Shown piece by piece: positions 1 through 10,053 of a stretch of DNA of 64,000 bases (position 1 is the stretch's first letter; every line of letters begins with the position of its first letter). The notes beneath the pieces were generated by a model. It ran no database searches. It saw only the letters and a program-made list of their open reading frames with translations, and was not told the origin of the DNA. The DNA lies in the NCBI RefSeq assembly GCF_011605345.1, contig NZ_JAAOXM010000015.1:124001-188000 (forward strand), read 5' to 3'. The stretch comes from Burkholderia sp. D-99. GTDB taxonomy: Bacteria; Pseudomonadota; Gammaproteobacteria; Burkholderiales; Burkholderiaceae. The position numbers were made by a program, and so were the translations under genes.

Positions 1-964
1 CGCCCTCTTTCAGCGTGAACACGTCGACGACGTCGTCGGGCAGCATCGTGATCTTGTCGCCCGGCATGTAGACGGTCGACAGGCGCGTACGCGCGATCGC
101 GTCGACCGCGTCGCCGCGCACGATGCCGAGCGCCGGTGCCGCGATGTGCACGCCGATGCGCACACGGCCGTCGGACAGGTGCTCGACCGAGAACGCGTCG
201 TCGATTTCGGTCGTCGTGATGTCGTCGATCGAGAACGCCTCGACGTCCGCGCGCGGCAGGTCGTCCGGCAGCGCGCCGACCGTGACGGCCGGAAAGCCCG
301 TGCCGTGCGGGAAGAACTCCGCGAGAAAGCGCGCCTCGTGCAGCGCACGCGGCGACGCGATGCCGCCGCAGTCAAGCATCAGCCGCGCCGGCGACACGCC
401 GCGCGCACCGGCCGCCGCTTCCATCGCCTTGTATTCGATCGCGTTCTTGTCCGGCCTCGTCAGCAGCCCGAGCACCTTGCCCGCGAACGCTTCCGGCAGC
501 TTGCCCGCCTTCAGCTCCTCTTCATACTGCGCCTGGACGAGCGCCTGCTGGCGCTTGCGCTCGAGCGACGCGAGCGCCATCTTGAGCTGCTCTTCCGGCG
601 CGCGCTGGTACTGGCCGCGCCCCTTGCGGCGGAAGTAGACGGGCGATCCGTGCAGCCGCAACACCAGCGCCGCACGCTCCACCGGGCCGTACGTCGCGCC
701 GAAGTATTCCGCGGCCAGCGCGGTATACGCGAACTCGTCGGCCGGCGCGCATTCCCACAGGAAATCCAGGTCGATCTGCTGCGCGGCCGTGTCGGCTTCC
801 TGCATCAGCTCGCCCGCGGCCGGCTTGTCGAATTCGATCAGTACGTCTTTCGCGCGCACCTTGGCACGCCGCCCGCCGGGCAACTCGACCTGAAATGCGT
901 CGCCCTGGCGCGACAGCACGCTGCCCGCCTTGAAACTGCCCGATTCCTCGAAGAAAACGTTCAC
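1..964 (-). CDS. RNB-domain ribonuclease (RNase II/R family), 3' end beyond window
   Basis: Predicted 3'-5' exoribonuclease acting on single-stranded RNA; only the first 321 or so codons are present because the gene runs off the left edge. The start is GTG at 964: a TGA stop sits immediately upstream in frame, so no earlier start is possible. The acidic motif typical of RNB catalytic centres (EIDDAFSVE) lies near residue 255, followed by RVRIGVHIAAP. The N-terminal 200 residues do not look like the canonical cold-shock domains of RNase R, so this is one of the shorter RNB proteins common in betaproteobacteria, not clearly rnr or rnb. It is followed leftward by unseen sequence and lies 80 bases downstream of the YqiA-like gene on the same strand. 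Confidence 0.88.
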   Translation of the reverse strand, partial: MNVFFEESGSFKAGSVLSRQGDAFQVELPGGRRAKVRAKDVLIEFDKPAAGELMQEADTAAQQIDLDFLWECAPADEFAYTALAAEYFGATYGPVERAALVLRLHGSPVYFRRKGRGQYQRAPEEQLKMALASLERKRQQALVQAQYEEELKAGKLPEAFAGKVLGLLTRPDKNAIEYKAMEAAAGARGVSPARLMLDCGGIASPRALHEARFLAEFFPHGTGFPAVTVGALPDDLPRADVEAFSIDDITTTEIDDAFSVEHLSDGRVRIGVHIAAPALGIVRGDAVDAIARTRLSTVYMPGDKITMLPDDVVDVFTLKEG

Positions 965-1044
965 TCAGTACTCTCGTTCAGACTGCCGGGCGCCGCATCG
1001 GCGGCGCCGCATGATGATGGGAATTCGATCGGCACAGGGCCGGT

Positions 1045-1614
1045 TTAAGACGTCTTTCCGTCGCAAAAGGCGAGAACGTCGTCGACATAGTCGGCAAATT
1101 CGCTGATCCCGTGATCGCTGCCTTCGATCACGCGCGTCTTCGCGCCCGGGTAATGCGCGAGCATCTCGCGGTAATCGAGCACTTCGTCACCGGTCGCCGC
1201 GAACAGATAGTAGCGTTCGGCACGCGTGATCGCCGGCACGCGCAGCGCATCGAGCTCATGCAGGTGACGGCGTTCGACGACGATCGTGCCGCCGCCGTGG
1301 TACAGCGGCTGTTCGCCCAGATGCTGCTCGAGATCGCGCTGCGGCACGATGGCCGGATTCAGCAGCACGGCCTTCCAGCCGTGCTTCTCGGCCAGCCAGG
1401 TGGCGTAATAGCCGCCGAGCGAGCTGCCGATGACGGTCACGTCGCGCGCGCCGGCCACCTCGGCTTCGGCAACCGCGATCGCTTCGAGCGGCGACACCGA
1501 TAGCGACGGGCACCGCCACTCGTCGGTACGGCCGAGCTCGGCCATGCGCGCCGCGAGCTGGCGCGACTTCTGCGATTCCGGCGACGACCGGAAGCCGTGC
1601 AGATACAGGATCAC
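1045..1614 (-). CDS. YqiA/YcfP-type alpha/beta-fold esterase
   Basis: A 189-residue serine hydrolase of the YqiA/YcfP type. It opens with ILYLHGFRSSP, the oxyanion-hole strand of this family. The nucleophile elbow GSSLGG is near residue 65, a candidate acid (ATGDEVLDY) near 141 and a candidate histidine (EGSDHGIS) near 167, so the triad appears complete. The start is GTG at 1614 and overlaps the mpl stop codon by four bases (GTGA), which implies translational coupling with mpl. E. coli YqiA has esterase activity on short acyl esters; the natural substrate is unknown. The shared transcript with a murein-recycling ligase is suggestive but does not prove a wall-related role. Confidence 0.88.
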   Translation of the reverse strand: MILYLHGFRSSPESQKSRQLAARMAELGRTDEWRCPSLSVSPLEAIAVAEAEVAGARDVTVIGSSLGGYYATWLAEKHGWKAVLLNPAIVPQRDLEQHLGEQPLYHGGGTIVVERRHLHELDALRVPAITRAERYYLFAATGDEVLDYREMLAHYPGAKTRVIEGSDHGISEFADYVDDVLAFCDGKTS

Positions 1615-2996
1615 GTGCGGCTCCCGAGCGCGTCGAGCAGCTTCTGGTGCACGCCGCCGAAGCCGCCGTTGCTCATCACGAGCACGTGGTCGCCCGGGCG
1701 GGCCGCCGCAACGACGGACTTCACCAGCAGGTGCAGATCGTCGAACGCGTGCGCGGTGTCGCCGAGCGGCGCCAGCGCCTCGGCCAGATTCCAGCCGAGC
1801 GCGTCGCGCCCGGTCGGCGCGCCGTAGCCGAACACGAGATCGGCTTCGGCCAGGCTCGCCGGCAATTGCGACTTCATCACGCCGAGCTTCATCGTGTTCG
1901 AGCGCGGCTCGAGCACGGCGAGGATACGGGCATTCTGGCGGCCGATGCGCGCACGAAGGCCGGCGATCGTGGTTTCGATCGCGGTCGGATGGTGCGCGAA
2001 GTCGTCGTAGACGGTCACGCCGTCCACGCTGCCGCGCACTTCCATGCGGCGCTTGACGTTGCGGAACGACGCGAGGGAGGCGGCGGCCTGCGCGGGCGGC
2101 ACGCCGACGTGGCGCGCGGCCGCGATCGCCGCGAGCGCATTCATCCGGTTGTGATCGCCCTGCACCTGCCATGCAACTTCGCCGACGCGTTCCGCGTGCG
2201 AGTACACCGCGAAGCGCTCGTCGACCGGCACGCCGTCCTCGGCCGGCAGCGCCTGCCAGCCGCCGTCGACGCCGAACCGCTCGACCTCGCTCCAGCAACC
2301 GCGCGACAGCACGCGCTCGAGCGCGTCCGAGCGGCCGTTCGTGACGACCCTGCCGACACCGGGCACGGTACGCACGAGATGGTGGAATTGCGTTTCGATC
2401 GCGGCGAGATCCGGGAAGATGTCGGCGTGATCGAATTCGAGGTTATTCAGCACCGCGGTACGCGGCCGGTAGTGGACGAACTTCGAGCGCTTGTCGAAGA
2501 ACGCGGTGTCGTACTCGTCGGCCTCGATCACGAAGAAGCTCGAATCGGTGAGCCGCGCCGACACGCCGAAGTTCAGCGGCACGCCGCCGATCAGGAAGCC
2601 CGGGTTCAGCCCCGACTCTTCCAGCAGCCACGCGAGCATCGACGACGTGGTCGTCTTGCCGTGCGTGCCCGCGACCGCGAGCACCCATTTGCCCGCCAGC
2701 ACGTGCTCGCCGAGCCATTGCGGGCCCGACACGTACGGCAGGCCGCGATCGAGGATCGCCTCCATCAGCGGATTGCCGCGCGTGACGACGTTGCCGATCA
2801 CGAACAGGTCCGGCTTCAGGTCGATCTGCTCGGCGCCGTAGCCCTCGGTCAGCGTGATGCCCTGCGCCTCGAGCTGCGTGCTCATCGGCGGATAGACGCC
2901 CGCGTCGCAACCCGTCACCGTGTGGCCCGCCTCGCGCGCGAGTACGGCGAGACCGCCCATGAAGGTGCCGCAGATGCCAAGAATGTGGATGTGCAT
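1611..2996 (-). CDS. mpl: UDP-MurNAc:L-Ala-gamma-D-Glu-meso-DAP ligase (murein recycling)
   Basis: Cytoplasmic Mur ligase that reattaches the recovered tripeptide L-Ala-D-Glu-mDAP to UDP-MurNAc, saving de novo synthesis. At 461 residues it matches the usual Mpl length. It starts MHIHILGICGTFMGG, with the Mpl-specific N-terminal Rossmann motif, and carries the ATP-binding loop GTHGKTTT near residue 110. The frame continues far upstream of 2996, but the MHIH methionine matches the family start and the upstream residues are arginine-rich shadow sequence. Its partner enzyme in recycling, AmpD, is also in this window. It overlaps the downstream esterase by four bases. Confidence 0.96.
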   Translation of the reverse strand: MHIHILGICGTFMGGLAVLAREAGHTVTGCDAGVYPPMSTQLEAQGITLTEGYGAEQIDLKPDLFVIGNVVTRGNPLMEAILDRGLPYVSGPQWLGEHVLAGKWVLAVAGTHGKTTTSSMLAWLLEESGLNPGFLIGGVPLNFGVSARLTDSSFFVIEADEYDTAFFDKRSKFVHYRPRTAVLNNLEFDHADIFPDLAAIETQFHHLVRTVPGVGRVVTNGRSDALERVLSRGCWSEVERFGVDGGWQALPAEDGVPVDERFAVYSHAERVGEVAWQVQGDHNRMNALAAIAAARHVGVPPAQAAASLASFRNVKRRMEVRGSVDGVTVYDDFAHHPTAIETTIAGLRARIGRQNARILAVLEPRSNTMKLGVMKSQLPASLAEADLVFGYGAPTGRDALGWNLAEALAPLGDTAHAFDDLHLLVKSVVAAARPGDHVLVMSNGGFGGVHQKLLDALGSRT

Positions 2997-3242
2997 AGAT
3001 GAATGCTTTCGCGCCGCCGGGCGCCGTCGATTCGGAAAGGATGCGTGTGCGGCGCGGCGGACGGGCCGTGCGGCCGGCGCCCGGCCAACGGCTTTTGCCG
3101 CGACACAAAGGACACTATTGTAACTGACGGCCTGCCGTGCCCGGCGGCCCGAACGATGTGCGCGAACGCCGCCGGCACGCGGCGCGGCAGGCCACCGCAC
3201 CCGCGCTCGGGCGCTGCGGCGATCGAGTATGATTGCCGGATC

Positions 3243-3887
3243 ATGTCTCGCAAACCTCTTGTCGACCCGCGGCGCGTCCGCGAGGAAATTGCCCAGTCCG
3301 CCGCCCGCCTGATCGCGGAGGACGGCCTGGACTATGCCGGCGCGAAACGCAAGGCCGCGCGCCAGTTGTTGGGCGACTCGCGCGTTGCCGGCGAATGGCT
3401 GCCCGATAACGACCAGATCGAGGAAGAACTGCGCGAGTACCTCGCGCTGTTCCAGAGCGACACGCAGCCGGACGAACTGCGCCGCCTGCGTGAAATCGCG
3501 CTCGACTGGATGCACCGGCTCGCCGAGTTCCATCCTTATGTGACGGGTGCCGTGCTGAACGGCACCGCGAACGCACATTCGGATATCCATTTGCAGGCAT
3601 TCACCGACAACCCGAAGGACGTCGCGATCTACCTGCTGAACCAGAACGTCCAGTACGACGTATCAGAGACACGGCACTTCGCGGGCCGCGCCGACGTCGA
3701 GACGCTCAGTTTCCTGTGGCGCCCGCGGCGCGACGTGGACGCGATCGGCATCCACCTCGCGCTCTATGCGAGCGACGACCTGCGCGGCGCGGTCAAGGCC
3801 GACGCGCGCGGCCGGGTCGCCCGTGCGGATGCCGCCGCGCTACGCGCGCTCGTCGAAGCAGGCAAGGCCCCTTCCGAACCGGAATGA
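3243..3887 (+). CDS. conserved hypothetical protein, possible nucleotidyltransferase-like fold
   Basis: A 214-residue soluble protein with no signal peptide or membrane segment. The N-terminal 100 residues are charged and predicted helical. The middle contains TGAVLNGTANAHSDIHLQAF (about residues 101-120), which resembles the G-[GS]-x(n)-D-x-D/H strand-loop of minimal nucleotidyltransferases, but a clear catalytic acidic pair is not evident. I do not recognise a named family. It is transcribed divergently from mpl, and the TlpA-like gene starts only 7 bases after its stop, so the two probably share a transcript. The start ATG at 3243 follows a 246-base divergent gap. Confidence 0.75.
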   Translation: MSRKPLVDPRRVREEIAQSAARLIAEDGLDYAGAKRKAARQLLGDSRVAGEWLPDNDQIEEELREYLALFQSDTQPDELRRLREIALDWMHRLAEFHPYVTGAVLNGTANAHSDIHLQAFTDNPKDVAIYLLNQNVQYDVSETRHFAGRADVETLSFLWRPRRDVDAIGIHLALYASDDLRGAVKADARGRVARADAAALRALVEAGKAPSEPE

Positions 3888-3894
3888 TTCAACG

Positions 3895-4446
3895 ATGATG
3901 ATGAAACGCATGTTGCCGCTCGCGGTCGTCGCGGCCGCCGCCGTTGCCGGCGGGCTCGCCGCCGGCCATTGGTTCCGCGGCACCGCCGATGACGGCGTCG
4001 CCGTCGCCGCGCCCGCCGCCCAGGGCAGCCCGGTCGAACAATTGTGGGCGGCATCGCTGACGGGCGTCGACGGCAAGCCGGCCACGTTATCCGCCTTCAA
4101 GGGCCAGAAGGTCGTCGTCAATTTCTGGGCGTCATGGTGCGGCCCGTGCGTCGAGGAGATGCCGGAGCTCGTTGCGCTGTCGCACCAATACAAACAGAAG
4201 GGCATCCGTTTCGTCGGGATCGGCGTCGATTCCGAACAGAACGTGAAGAACTTCCTGCAGAAGGTGAAGGTCGACTATCCGGTCTTCGTCAGCGGATATG
4301 CGGGCGCCGATCTGGCCCGCAATTTCGGGAATACCGCCGGCGCGTTGCCGTTTACGGTCGTCATCGACGAAACCGGCAAGATTCGCGAGACAAAATTGGG
4401 ACAAATCCAACCGGCCGAGCTGAAAAAGACCCTCGACGCGCTGTAA
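3895..4446 (+). CDS. TlpA-family thiol-disulfide oxidoreductase
   Basis: A 183-residue membrane-anchored or secreted thioredoxin-fold protein. Residues 5-25 form an alanine-rich hydrophobic segment that fits an uncleaved anchor or signal sequence. The redox motif WCGPC (Cys82 and Cys85) follows VVNFWAS, and the cis-proline region LPFTVVID is near residue 160, so the fold is complete. Such proteins reduce or oxidise periplasmic cysteines, often for cytochrome c maturation, but no haem-lyase genes lie beside it. Three consecutive ATG codons (3895, 3898, 3901) make the exact start ambiguous by two residues. It sits 7 bases after the preceding hypothetical gene. Confidence 0.93.
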   Translation: MMMKRMLPLAVVAAAAVAGGLAAGHWFRGTADDGVAVAAPAAQGSPVEQLWAASLTGVDGKPATLSAFKGQKVVVNFWASWCGPCVEEMPELVALSHQYKQKGIRFVGIGVDSEQNVKNFLQKVKVDYPVFVSGYAGADLARNFGNTAGALPFTVVIDETGKIRETKLGQIQPAELKKTLDAL

Positions 4447-4640
4447 CCTGCCGGAACGGCGGCCCGCACGTTGGCGGCGATTTGCCTGTCGATCGCCGCA
4501 ATTTCGCGTGAATTCGCCGATACTTTGCATGCACGCCGGTAATTCTTGCAGATCGGGCGCACTCGGCCGTTCGGCAAAACTAGACAAATTTCTCTAAATA
4601 GCGCTAAAGTTCGCGCAATTCCGCAGAAATAGAAGCGACC

Positions 4641-5093
4641 ATGACACGATTGCTGGTGCTGCACGGCCCCAACCTGAACCTTCTCGGCACCCGGGAACCG
4701 GAGGTGTACGGCCACGTCACGCTGGCGCAGATCGATCAGGCGCTTGCCGCGCGCGCCCGGGAAGCCGGCGCCGAACTGTCGTCGTTCCAGAGCAACCATG
4801 AAGGCGCGCTGGTCGACCGCATCCAGGCCGCGCGGGAGGAACAGACCGATTTCATCCTGATCAATCCGGCCGCGTACACGCACACGAGCGTCGCGATCCG
4901 GGACGCGATCGCCGGCGTTGGCATCCCGTTCGTCGAGGTTCACTTGTCGAACGTGCATCGCCGCGAAGCGTTCAGGCACCACTCCTACTTTTCCGACCAG
5001 GCCGAAGGCGTGATCTGCGGGCTCGGCTGGAAAGGTTATCTGTACGCGCTCGAGTACGCGCTCGACAAGCTGCAAGGCACGTCGCGCGGCTGA
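4641..5093 (+). CDS. aroQ: type II 3-dehydroquinate dehydratase
   Basis: Converts 3-dehydroquinate to 3-dehydroshikimate in the shikimate pathway. At 150 residues it has typical type II length. The signature [10 protein letters not shown] opens the protein, the catalytic tyrosine is Tyr23 in REPEVYG, Asn75 lies in [10 protein letters not shown], and the catalytic histidine is His101 in VEVHLSN. A 194-base non-coding gap separates it from the TlpA-like gene, so it probably has its own promoter. The accB-accC genes follow; the aroQ-accB-accC order is common in proteobacteria and may allow co-transcription through the weak hairpin after aroQ. Confidence 0.97.
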   Translation: MTRLLVLHGPNLNLLGTREPEVYGHVTLAQIDQALAARAREAGAELSSFQSNHEGALVDRIQAAREEQTDFILINPAAYTHTSVAIRDAIAGVGIPFVEVHLSNVHRREAFRHHSYFSDQAEGVICGLGWKGYLYALEYALDKLQGTSRG

Positions 5094-5110
5094 TTTCGCG
5101 ATCTAGATTC

Positions 5111-5133
5111 AGCGCCGGCTCCTAACCGGCGCT
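5111..5133 (+). terminator. hairpin between aroQ and accB (weak terminator or attenuator)
   Basis: AGCGCCGG and CCGGCGCT form a perfect 8-bp stem around a 7-base loop, followed by only a short T run (TTTC). It ends 26 bases before the accB start. The weak U-tract suggests partial termination or attenuation of aroQ read-through, not a full stop. Confidence 0.45.
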
Positions 5134-5159
5134 TTCACGTATTGAAAGGGGAATTCCCG

Positions 5160-5633
5160 ATGGATCTTCGTAAGCTGAAAACTCTGATCGACCTCGTTTC
5201 CGAATCCGGCATCTCCGAGCTGGAAGTGACGGAAGGCGAAGGCAAGGTGCGCATCGTCAAGAACGCACCGCCGGTCTACGTACAGCCGACGGCTGGGTAT
5301 GCCCCGCAATTCAGCGCGCCCGCTCCGTCGGCCGCGCTGCCGACCGAAGGTGCTGCCGCGCCGGCCGCAGGCGGCGCAGCCGCACCGGCTGTCCCGCAGG
5401 GCCACGTCGTGACGTCGCCGATGGTCGGCACGTTCTACCGCGCACCGTCGCCGGGCTCGGATCCGTTCGTCCAGGTGGGCGACACGGTCAAGGAAGGCCA
5501 GACGATCTGCATCATCGAAGCGATGAAGCTGCTCAACGAGATCGAGTCGGACAAGGCCGGCGTGATCAAGGAAATCCTCGTCGAGAACGGCCAGGCCGTC
5601 GAATACGGCCAGCCGCTTTTCGTGATCGGCTAA
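5160..5633 (+). CDS. accB: acetyl-CoA carboxylase biotin carboxyl carrier protein
   Basis: BCCP subunit carrying the biotin that is carboxylated by AccC for malonyl-CoA synthesis. It has 157 residues in three parts: an N-terminal helical segment ([20 protein letters not shown]), an alanine/proline-rich flexible linker (about residues 40-80), and a C-terminal biotinyl domain with EAMKLLNE, in which Lys123 is the biotinylation site. The ATG at 5160 is preferred because MDLRKL is the conserved family start and a GGGG-rich ribosome-binding stretch precedes it; an in-frame codon at 5142 would add six atypical residues. accC follows 84 bases downstream. Confidence 0.97.
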   Translation: MDLRKLKTLIDLVSESGISELEVTEGEGKVRIVKNAPPVYVQPTAGYAPQFSAPAPSAALPTEGAAAPAAGGAAAPAVPQGHVVTSPMVGTFYRAPSPGSDPFVQVGDTVKEGQTICIIEAMKLLNEIESDKAGVIKEILVENGQAVEYGQPLFVIG

Positions 5634-5717
5634 GTCCGCCGCGCGGCCTGCGGGCCGCGCGCCGCCGATGCCCGCCAGGCGCCGTTCGCGCGCCCCTCGA
5701 AGAGACGAATACTCGCT

Positions 5718-7085
5718 ATGTTTGAAAAAATCCTCATTGCCAACCGCGGTGAAATCGCGCTGCGCATCCAGCGTGCGTGCCGCGAGCTCGGCGTCAAGAC
5801 GGTGGTCGTCTACTCGGAAGCCGACAAGGAAGCCAAGTACGTGCGCCTCGCGGACGAAGCCGTCTGTATCGGCCCGGCCCCGTCGAACCTGAGCTACCTG
5901 AACATGCCGGCGCTGATCAGCGCCGCGGAAGTCACCGACGCCGAGGCGATCCACCCCGGCTACGGCTTCCTGTCGGAGAACGCCGATTTCGCGGAACGCG
6001 TCGAGCAGTCGGGCTTCACGTTCATCGGCCCGCGCCCGGAAACGATCCGCATGATGGGTGACAAGGTCACCGCCAAGCAGACGATGATCAAGACCGGCGT
6101 GCCGTGCGTGCCGGGCTCGGAAGGCGCGTTGCCGGACGATCCGAAGGAGATCGTCAAGATTGCGCGCACGATCGGCTATCCGGTCATCATCAAGGCAGCC
6201 GGCGGCGGTGGCGGGCGCGGAATGCGCGTCGTGCACACCGAGGCCGCGCTCGTCAACGCGGTCAACATGACCCGCGAGGAAGCCGGCCGTGCGTTCGGCA
6301 ACCCGCAGGTGTACATGGAGAAGTTCCTCGAGAACCCGCGCCACATCGAAATCCAGGTGCTGTCCGACGCGTACAAGAACGCGATCTGGCTCGGCGAGCG
6401 CGATTGCTCGATGCAGCGCCGCCACCAGAAGGTGATCGAGGAAGCACCGGCGCCCGGTATTCCGCGTCGCCTGATCGACCGCATCGGCGACCGCTGCGCG
6501 GACGCCTGCAAGAAGATGGGCTATCTCGGCGCGGGCACGTTCGAATTCCTGTACGAAAACGGCGAGTTCTACTTCATCGAGATGAACACGCGCGTGCAGG
6601 TGGAGCACCCGGTATCGGAGCTGATCACGGGCGTCGACATCGTGCAGGAACAGATCCGCATCGCGGCCGGCGAGAAGCTCGCGCTGCGCCAGCGCGACAT
6701 CCAGTTCCGCGGACATGCGATCGAATGCCGGATCAACGCCGAAGATCCGTTCAAGTTCACGCCGTCGCCGGGCCGGATCACGTCGTGGCATACGCCGGGC
6801 GGCCCTGGCGTGCGCGTCGATTCGCATGCCTACAATGGCTATTTCGTGCCGCCGAACTATGATTCGATGATCGGCAAGCTGATCACCTACGGCGCAACGC
6901 GCGAGCAGGCGATCAGCCGGATGCGCATCGCGCTGTCCGAAATGGTGGTCGAAGGCATCCAGACCAACATCCCGCTGCACCGCGAGCTGATGATCGATTC
7001 GAAGTTCGTCGAAGGCGGCACCAGCATCCATTACCTCGAAAACCGGCTCGCCCAGAAGCAGCAGGTCGCACCGGAAGAAGCGTAA
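5718..7085 (+). CDS. accC: acetyl-CoA carboxylase, biotin carboxylase subunit
   Basis: ATP-dependent carboxylation of the biotin on AccB, the first half-reaction of acetyl-CoA carboxylase. It has 455 residues, full length for AccC. The N-terminal biotin carboxylase domain begins [16 protein letters not shown], the ATP-grasp glycine-rich loop ([12 protein letters not shown]) is near residue 160, the catalytic-site segment ([14 protein letters not shown]) is near 290, and the C-terminal biotin carboxylase domain follows. prmA starts 2 bases after the stop, so accB-accC-prmA form an operon. The accA and accD subunit genes are not in this window. Confidence 0.98.
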   Translation: MFEKILIANRGEIALRIQRACRELGVKTVVVYSEADKEAKYVRLADEAVCIGPAPSNLSYLNMPALISAAEVTDAEAIHPGYGFLSENADFAERVEQSGFTFIGPRPETIRMMGDKVTAKQTMIKTGVPCVPGSEGALPDDPKEIVKIARTIGYPVIIKAAGGGGGRGMRVVHTEAALVNAVNMTREEAGRAFGNPQVYMEKFLENPRHIEIQVLSDAYKNAIWLGERDCSMQRRHQKVIEEAPAPGIPRRLIDRIGDRCADACKKMGYLGAGTFEFLYENGEFYFIEMNTRVQVEHPVSELITGVDIVQEQIRIAAGEKLALRQRDIQFRGHAIECRINAEDPFKFTPSPGRITSWHTPGGPGVRVDSHAYNGYFVPPNYDSMIGKLITYGATREQAISRMRIALSEMVVEGIQTNIPLHRELMIDSKFVEGGTSIHYLENRLAQKQQVAPEEA

Positions 7086-7087
7086 GC

Positions 7088-7990
7088 ATGAGCTATCGCG
7101 AACTCGTCGTCGAACTGGCCCGTGAGCATGCGGAGGCGCTGTCCGACGCGCTGCTCGAACTCGGTGCGCTGTCGGTGTCCGTGGAAGACGCCGACGCCGA
7201 CACGCCCGACGAACAGCCGCTCTTCGGCGAGCCGGGCCTCGTGCCCGATCGCACTGCGTGGCAGCACTCGCGCGTGGTCGCGCTGCTCGCGGCCGATCAC
7301 GAGCCGGCCGTGCTGCTCGCGGCGGCCGCGAACGAGATCGGCGTCGCCGAGACGCCGGCCTTCACCGTCCGCGAAGTCGAGGAACAGGACTGGGTGCGGC
7401 TCACGCAATCGCAGTTCGAGCCGATCCCGATCGGCGAGCGGATCTGGGTCGTGCCGTCGTGGCACGATGCGCCCGATCCCGATGCGCTCGTCCTCGAACT
7501 CGATCCGGGCCTCGCGTTCGGCACCGGCAGCCACCCGACCACGCGCCTGTGCATGGAATGGCTCGAGCAATCGGTGAAGCCCGGCCAATCGGTGCTCGAC
7601 TACGGCTGCGGCTCGGGCATTCTCGCGATCCTCGCGAAGAAATGCGGGGCGAACCCCGTCATCGGCATCGACATCGATCCGCAGGCAGTTGAATCGGCGC
7701 GCCAGAACAGCGAACGCAACCGTGCGGAAGTCACGTACGGGCTGCCCGATGCGTGCCCGGACGGCGAATTCGACATCGTCGTCGCGAACATCCTGTCGAA
7801 TCCGCTGAAGCTGATGGCGTCGATGCTCGCATCGAAGGTCAAGCCGGGCGGGCGCATCGCGCTGTCGGGCGTGCTCGCGCGCCAGGCGGACGAAGTCGCG
7901 GCCGTCTACGCACGCTATGTCGACATCTCGGTCTGGCGCGAACACGAAGGTTGGGTATGCCTCGCCGGAACCCGGCGCGAAAGCCATTAG
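7088..7990 (+). CDS. prmA: ribosomal protein L11 methyltransferase
   Basis: SAM-dependent enzyme that trimethylates ribosomal protein L11 on several residues. It has 300 residues. The N-terminal substrate-recognition domain occupies the first 100 or so residues; the SAM-binding motif [12 protein letters not shown] is near residue 170 and the NxxSNPL motif ([10 protein letters not shown]) near 233. The short spacing after accC suggests translational coupling. The accC-prmA linkage is recurrent in betaproteobacteria. Confidence 0.97.
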   Translation: MSYRELVVELAREHAEALSDALLELGALSVSVEDADADTPDEQPLFGEPGLVPDRTAWQHSRVVALLAADHEPAVLLAAAANEIGVAETPAFTVREVEEQDWVRLTQSQFEPIPIGERIWVVPSWHDAPDPDALVLELDPGLAFGTGSHPTTRLCMEWLEQSVKPGQSVLDYGCGSGILAILAKKCGANPVIGIDIDPQAVESARQNSERNRAEVTYGLPDACPDGEFDIVVANILSNPLKLMASMLASKVKPGGRIALSGVLARQADEVAAVYARYVDISVWREHEGWVCLAGTRRESH

Positions 7991-8035
7991 AATAGCGCTG
8001 TCCTTCACTCTGGCCAGCAGGCCGCCCGGCTCGAC

Positions 8036-9391
8036 ATGCTTCTTGCGACGCGCTGCCCTCATTGCGAAACCGTCTTCCGGCTGCAGCAGGAACAGCTCTC
8101 GCTGCATCAAGGGCTCGTGCGCTGCGGGCACTGCCACGAAGTCTTCAACGCATCCGAGTCGCTCGTCCCCGAGCACGCGCAGCAGCCCGAGCCGGTCCTG
8201 ACCGAACCGGCTGCCGCGCCGGACGACGGCAACGCGCACCATCAGGCCCCGCTTGCCCGGCTGTTCACTGCCGAAGCGCCGGCCGGGTCACCTTCCGACA
8301 CCGATTACAAGCCTGAAGGTTGGGACATGTGGGCGCCGTGGCTCGATGCCGGCGTCGACCCGTCGCTGCAACACAGCGTGCAGACCGTGCGCACCGAGCC
8401 GCTGATACCGCTCGCACTTCCGTCCACCGAAGCCGGCGTCGTTCACCTGTCGGGTACGCCCGCACCGTTCGCGCCCTCCCCGGCCGAGCTGGACACCTCC
8501 GCCGCCGTCGCGCAACCAGCCGAATCGCTGCAGACGCAGACGCCGCAGGATACCGAACCGTCGGCCGCGCCCGTCGAGCACGACCCGCGTGAGCCCCGCT
8601 TCGTCGCCCACCTTCCGTCGGACGCAGATACCGCTCGCGATGCCGCCGAACCCATCGGCACCGCGCACTTCGCCGTGCCGGACGATGAACGTGCGCCGCG
8701 CGAACCGCGTTTTGCGTTCGCACCGGCGCCGGCCATCGCAGCAGCAACCGCAGCCGGGCACGACACCGACACCGACACGGGCACCACACCGCACGACGAG
8801 ACGCCAGGCGCGGCCACCAGCACGCCGGCCGCACCGTTCCCCGCTGCGCTGACCGACGACGATCGCCCGCACTTCGCCGTCACGCGCGAGACACGCGCGC
8901 CGCAGCGGCGCGGAATGCTTGGCGGTTTTTTCGGCGGCCTCGTCGCTGCCGTGCTGGCCGTGCTCCTCGTCGCGCAACTCGCGTGGTGGCAACGCGAAAC
9001 GCTGATGATCTACTGGCCCGTCACGCAGGGCTGGTTCCGGCAGGCCTGCGCGCCGCTCGGCTGCAAGGTCGCGCCGCCGCGCGCGATCGACGGCCTGCGG
9101 CTCGACGCGACCGACCTGCGCCAGCTCGACGGCCCGCGCGAGCTCGAGTTGAAGGTGCCGCTGACGAACCGCTACCGTGTCGCGCTCGCTTACCCGTCGC
9201 TCGAGCTGACGCTGCTCGACGACACCAATCACGTGACCGTGCGCCGCGTGCTCGCGCCGCGTGACTATGTGCGCCCAGGCACGCCGATCGACGCCGGGTT
9301 GCCGCCCGGCACGACGCAGACGATGGTCGTCCGCGTCGAAACGAACGGCACGCCTGCCTCGAATTTCCGCGTCCAGATCTTCTATCCGTGA
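8036..9391 (+). CDS. zinc-ribbon and DUF3426 membrane protein
   Basis: A 451-residue protein of unknown function with three parts. An N-terminal MJ0042-type zinc ribbon has cysteines at 7, 10, 30 and 33 (CPHC...CGHC). A long low-complexity linker rich in Ala, Pro and acidic residues spans about 60-290. A single transmembrane helix (about 297-318, [19 protein letters not shown]) leads to a C-terminal DUF3426 domain predicted to be periplasmic. The topology places the zinc ribbon in the cytoplasm, linked across the membrane to a periplasmic domain, as in a sensor or assembly factor, but no function is established. It lies 45 bases after prmA, which it commonly accompanies. Confidence 0.9.
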   Translation: MLLATRCPHCETVFRLQQEQLSLHQGLVRCGHCHEVFNASESLVPEHAQQPEPVLTEPAAAPDDGNAHHQAPLARLFTAEAPAGSPSDTDYKPEGWDMWAPWLDAGVDPSLQHSVQTVRTEPLIPLALPSTEAGVVHLSGTPAPFAPSPAELDTSAAVAQPAESLQTQTPQDTEPSAAPVEHDPREPRFVAHLPSDADTARDAAEPIGTAHFAVPDDERAPREPRFAFAPAPAIAAATAAGHDTDTDTGTTPHDETPGAATSTPAAPFPAALTDDDRPHFAVTRETRAPQRRGMLGGFFGGLVAAVLAVLLVAQLAWWQRETLMIYWPVTQGWFRQACAPLGCKVAPPRAIDGLRLDATDLRQLDGPRELELKVPLTNRYRVALAYPSLELTLLDDTNHVTVRRVLAPRDYVRPGTPIDAGLPPGTTQTMVVRVETNGTPASNFRVQIFYP

Positions 9392-9464
9392 CGCGCCGCG
9401 GCGCGCGCATGCGCGCCCGTCTCAACCCGCGCGCCCGAGCGGCGCGCTATTTCGGAGCACGAAC

Positions 9465-9968
9465 ATGAGCAAAGTTACGCTGGGTGGCAACCCGATCGAT
9501 CTCGCTGGCACGTTCCCGGCCGTCGGCGCGCAAGGCGCCGATTTCAAGCTGGTCGGCAAGGATCTCGCCGACCTGTCGCTCGCCAGCTTCGCCGGCAAGC
9601 GCAAGGTGCTGAACATCGTACCGAGCCTCGACACGCCGACCTGCGCGACGTCGACCCGCAAGTTCAACGAAGCCGCATCGTCGCTCGACAACACGGTGGT
9701 CGTTGTCGTGTCCGCCGACCTGCCGTTCGCCGCTACGCGCTTCTGCACGACCGAAGGCCTCGAGAATGTCGTGACGGCTTCGACGTTCCGCACCGGCCGC
9801 GCGTTCGCGAACGCGTACGGTGTCGACGTGACGAGCGGCCCGCTGAACGGCCTGACCGCACGTGCGGTTGTCGTGCTCGACGCGCAGGACAAGGTGATCC
9901 ACGCGGAACTCGTCGGCGAAATCAAGGACGAGCCGAACTACGATGCAGCGCTCGCCTCACTGAAGTAA
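9465..9968 (+). CDS. tpx: thiol peroxidase (atypical 2-Cys peroxiredoxin)
   Basis: Periplasm- or cytoplasm-located peroxiredoxin that reduces alkyl hydroperoxides using thioredoxin. It has 167 residues. The peroxidatic cysteine is Cys60 in DTPTCATST and the resolving cysteine is Cys94 in TRFCTTEG; this 34-residue spacing is diagnostic of Tpx. The start ATG at 9465 follows a GGAG sequence; the frame stays open upstream into the preceding gene's 3' end, but [11 protein letters not shown] matches the family start. It is probably transcribed with or just after the DUF3426 gene. Confidence 0.97.
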   Translation: MSKVTLGGNPIDLAGTFPAVGAQGADFKLVGKDLADLSLASFAGKRKVLNIVPSLDTPTCATSTRKFNEAASSLDNTVVVVVSADLPFAATRFCTTEGLENVVTASTFRTGRAFANAYGVDVTSGPLNGLTARAVVVLDAQDKVIHAELVGEIKDEPNYDAALASLK

Positions 9969-10053
9969 GCTTTCTTTCGCACTCCCCTGCCGCGCCGCGC
10001 CTTTCGCGCGGCGTTGTCGCGCAGGGTCCCTCATTTCTACAGGAACGCACACC

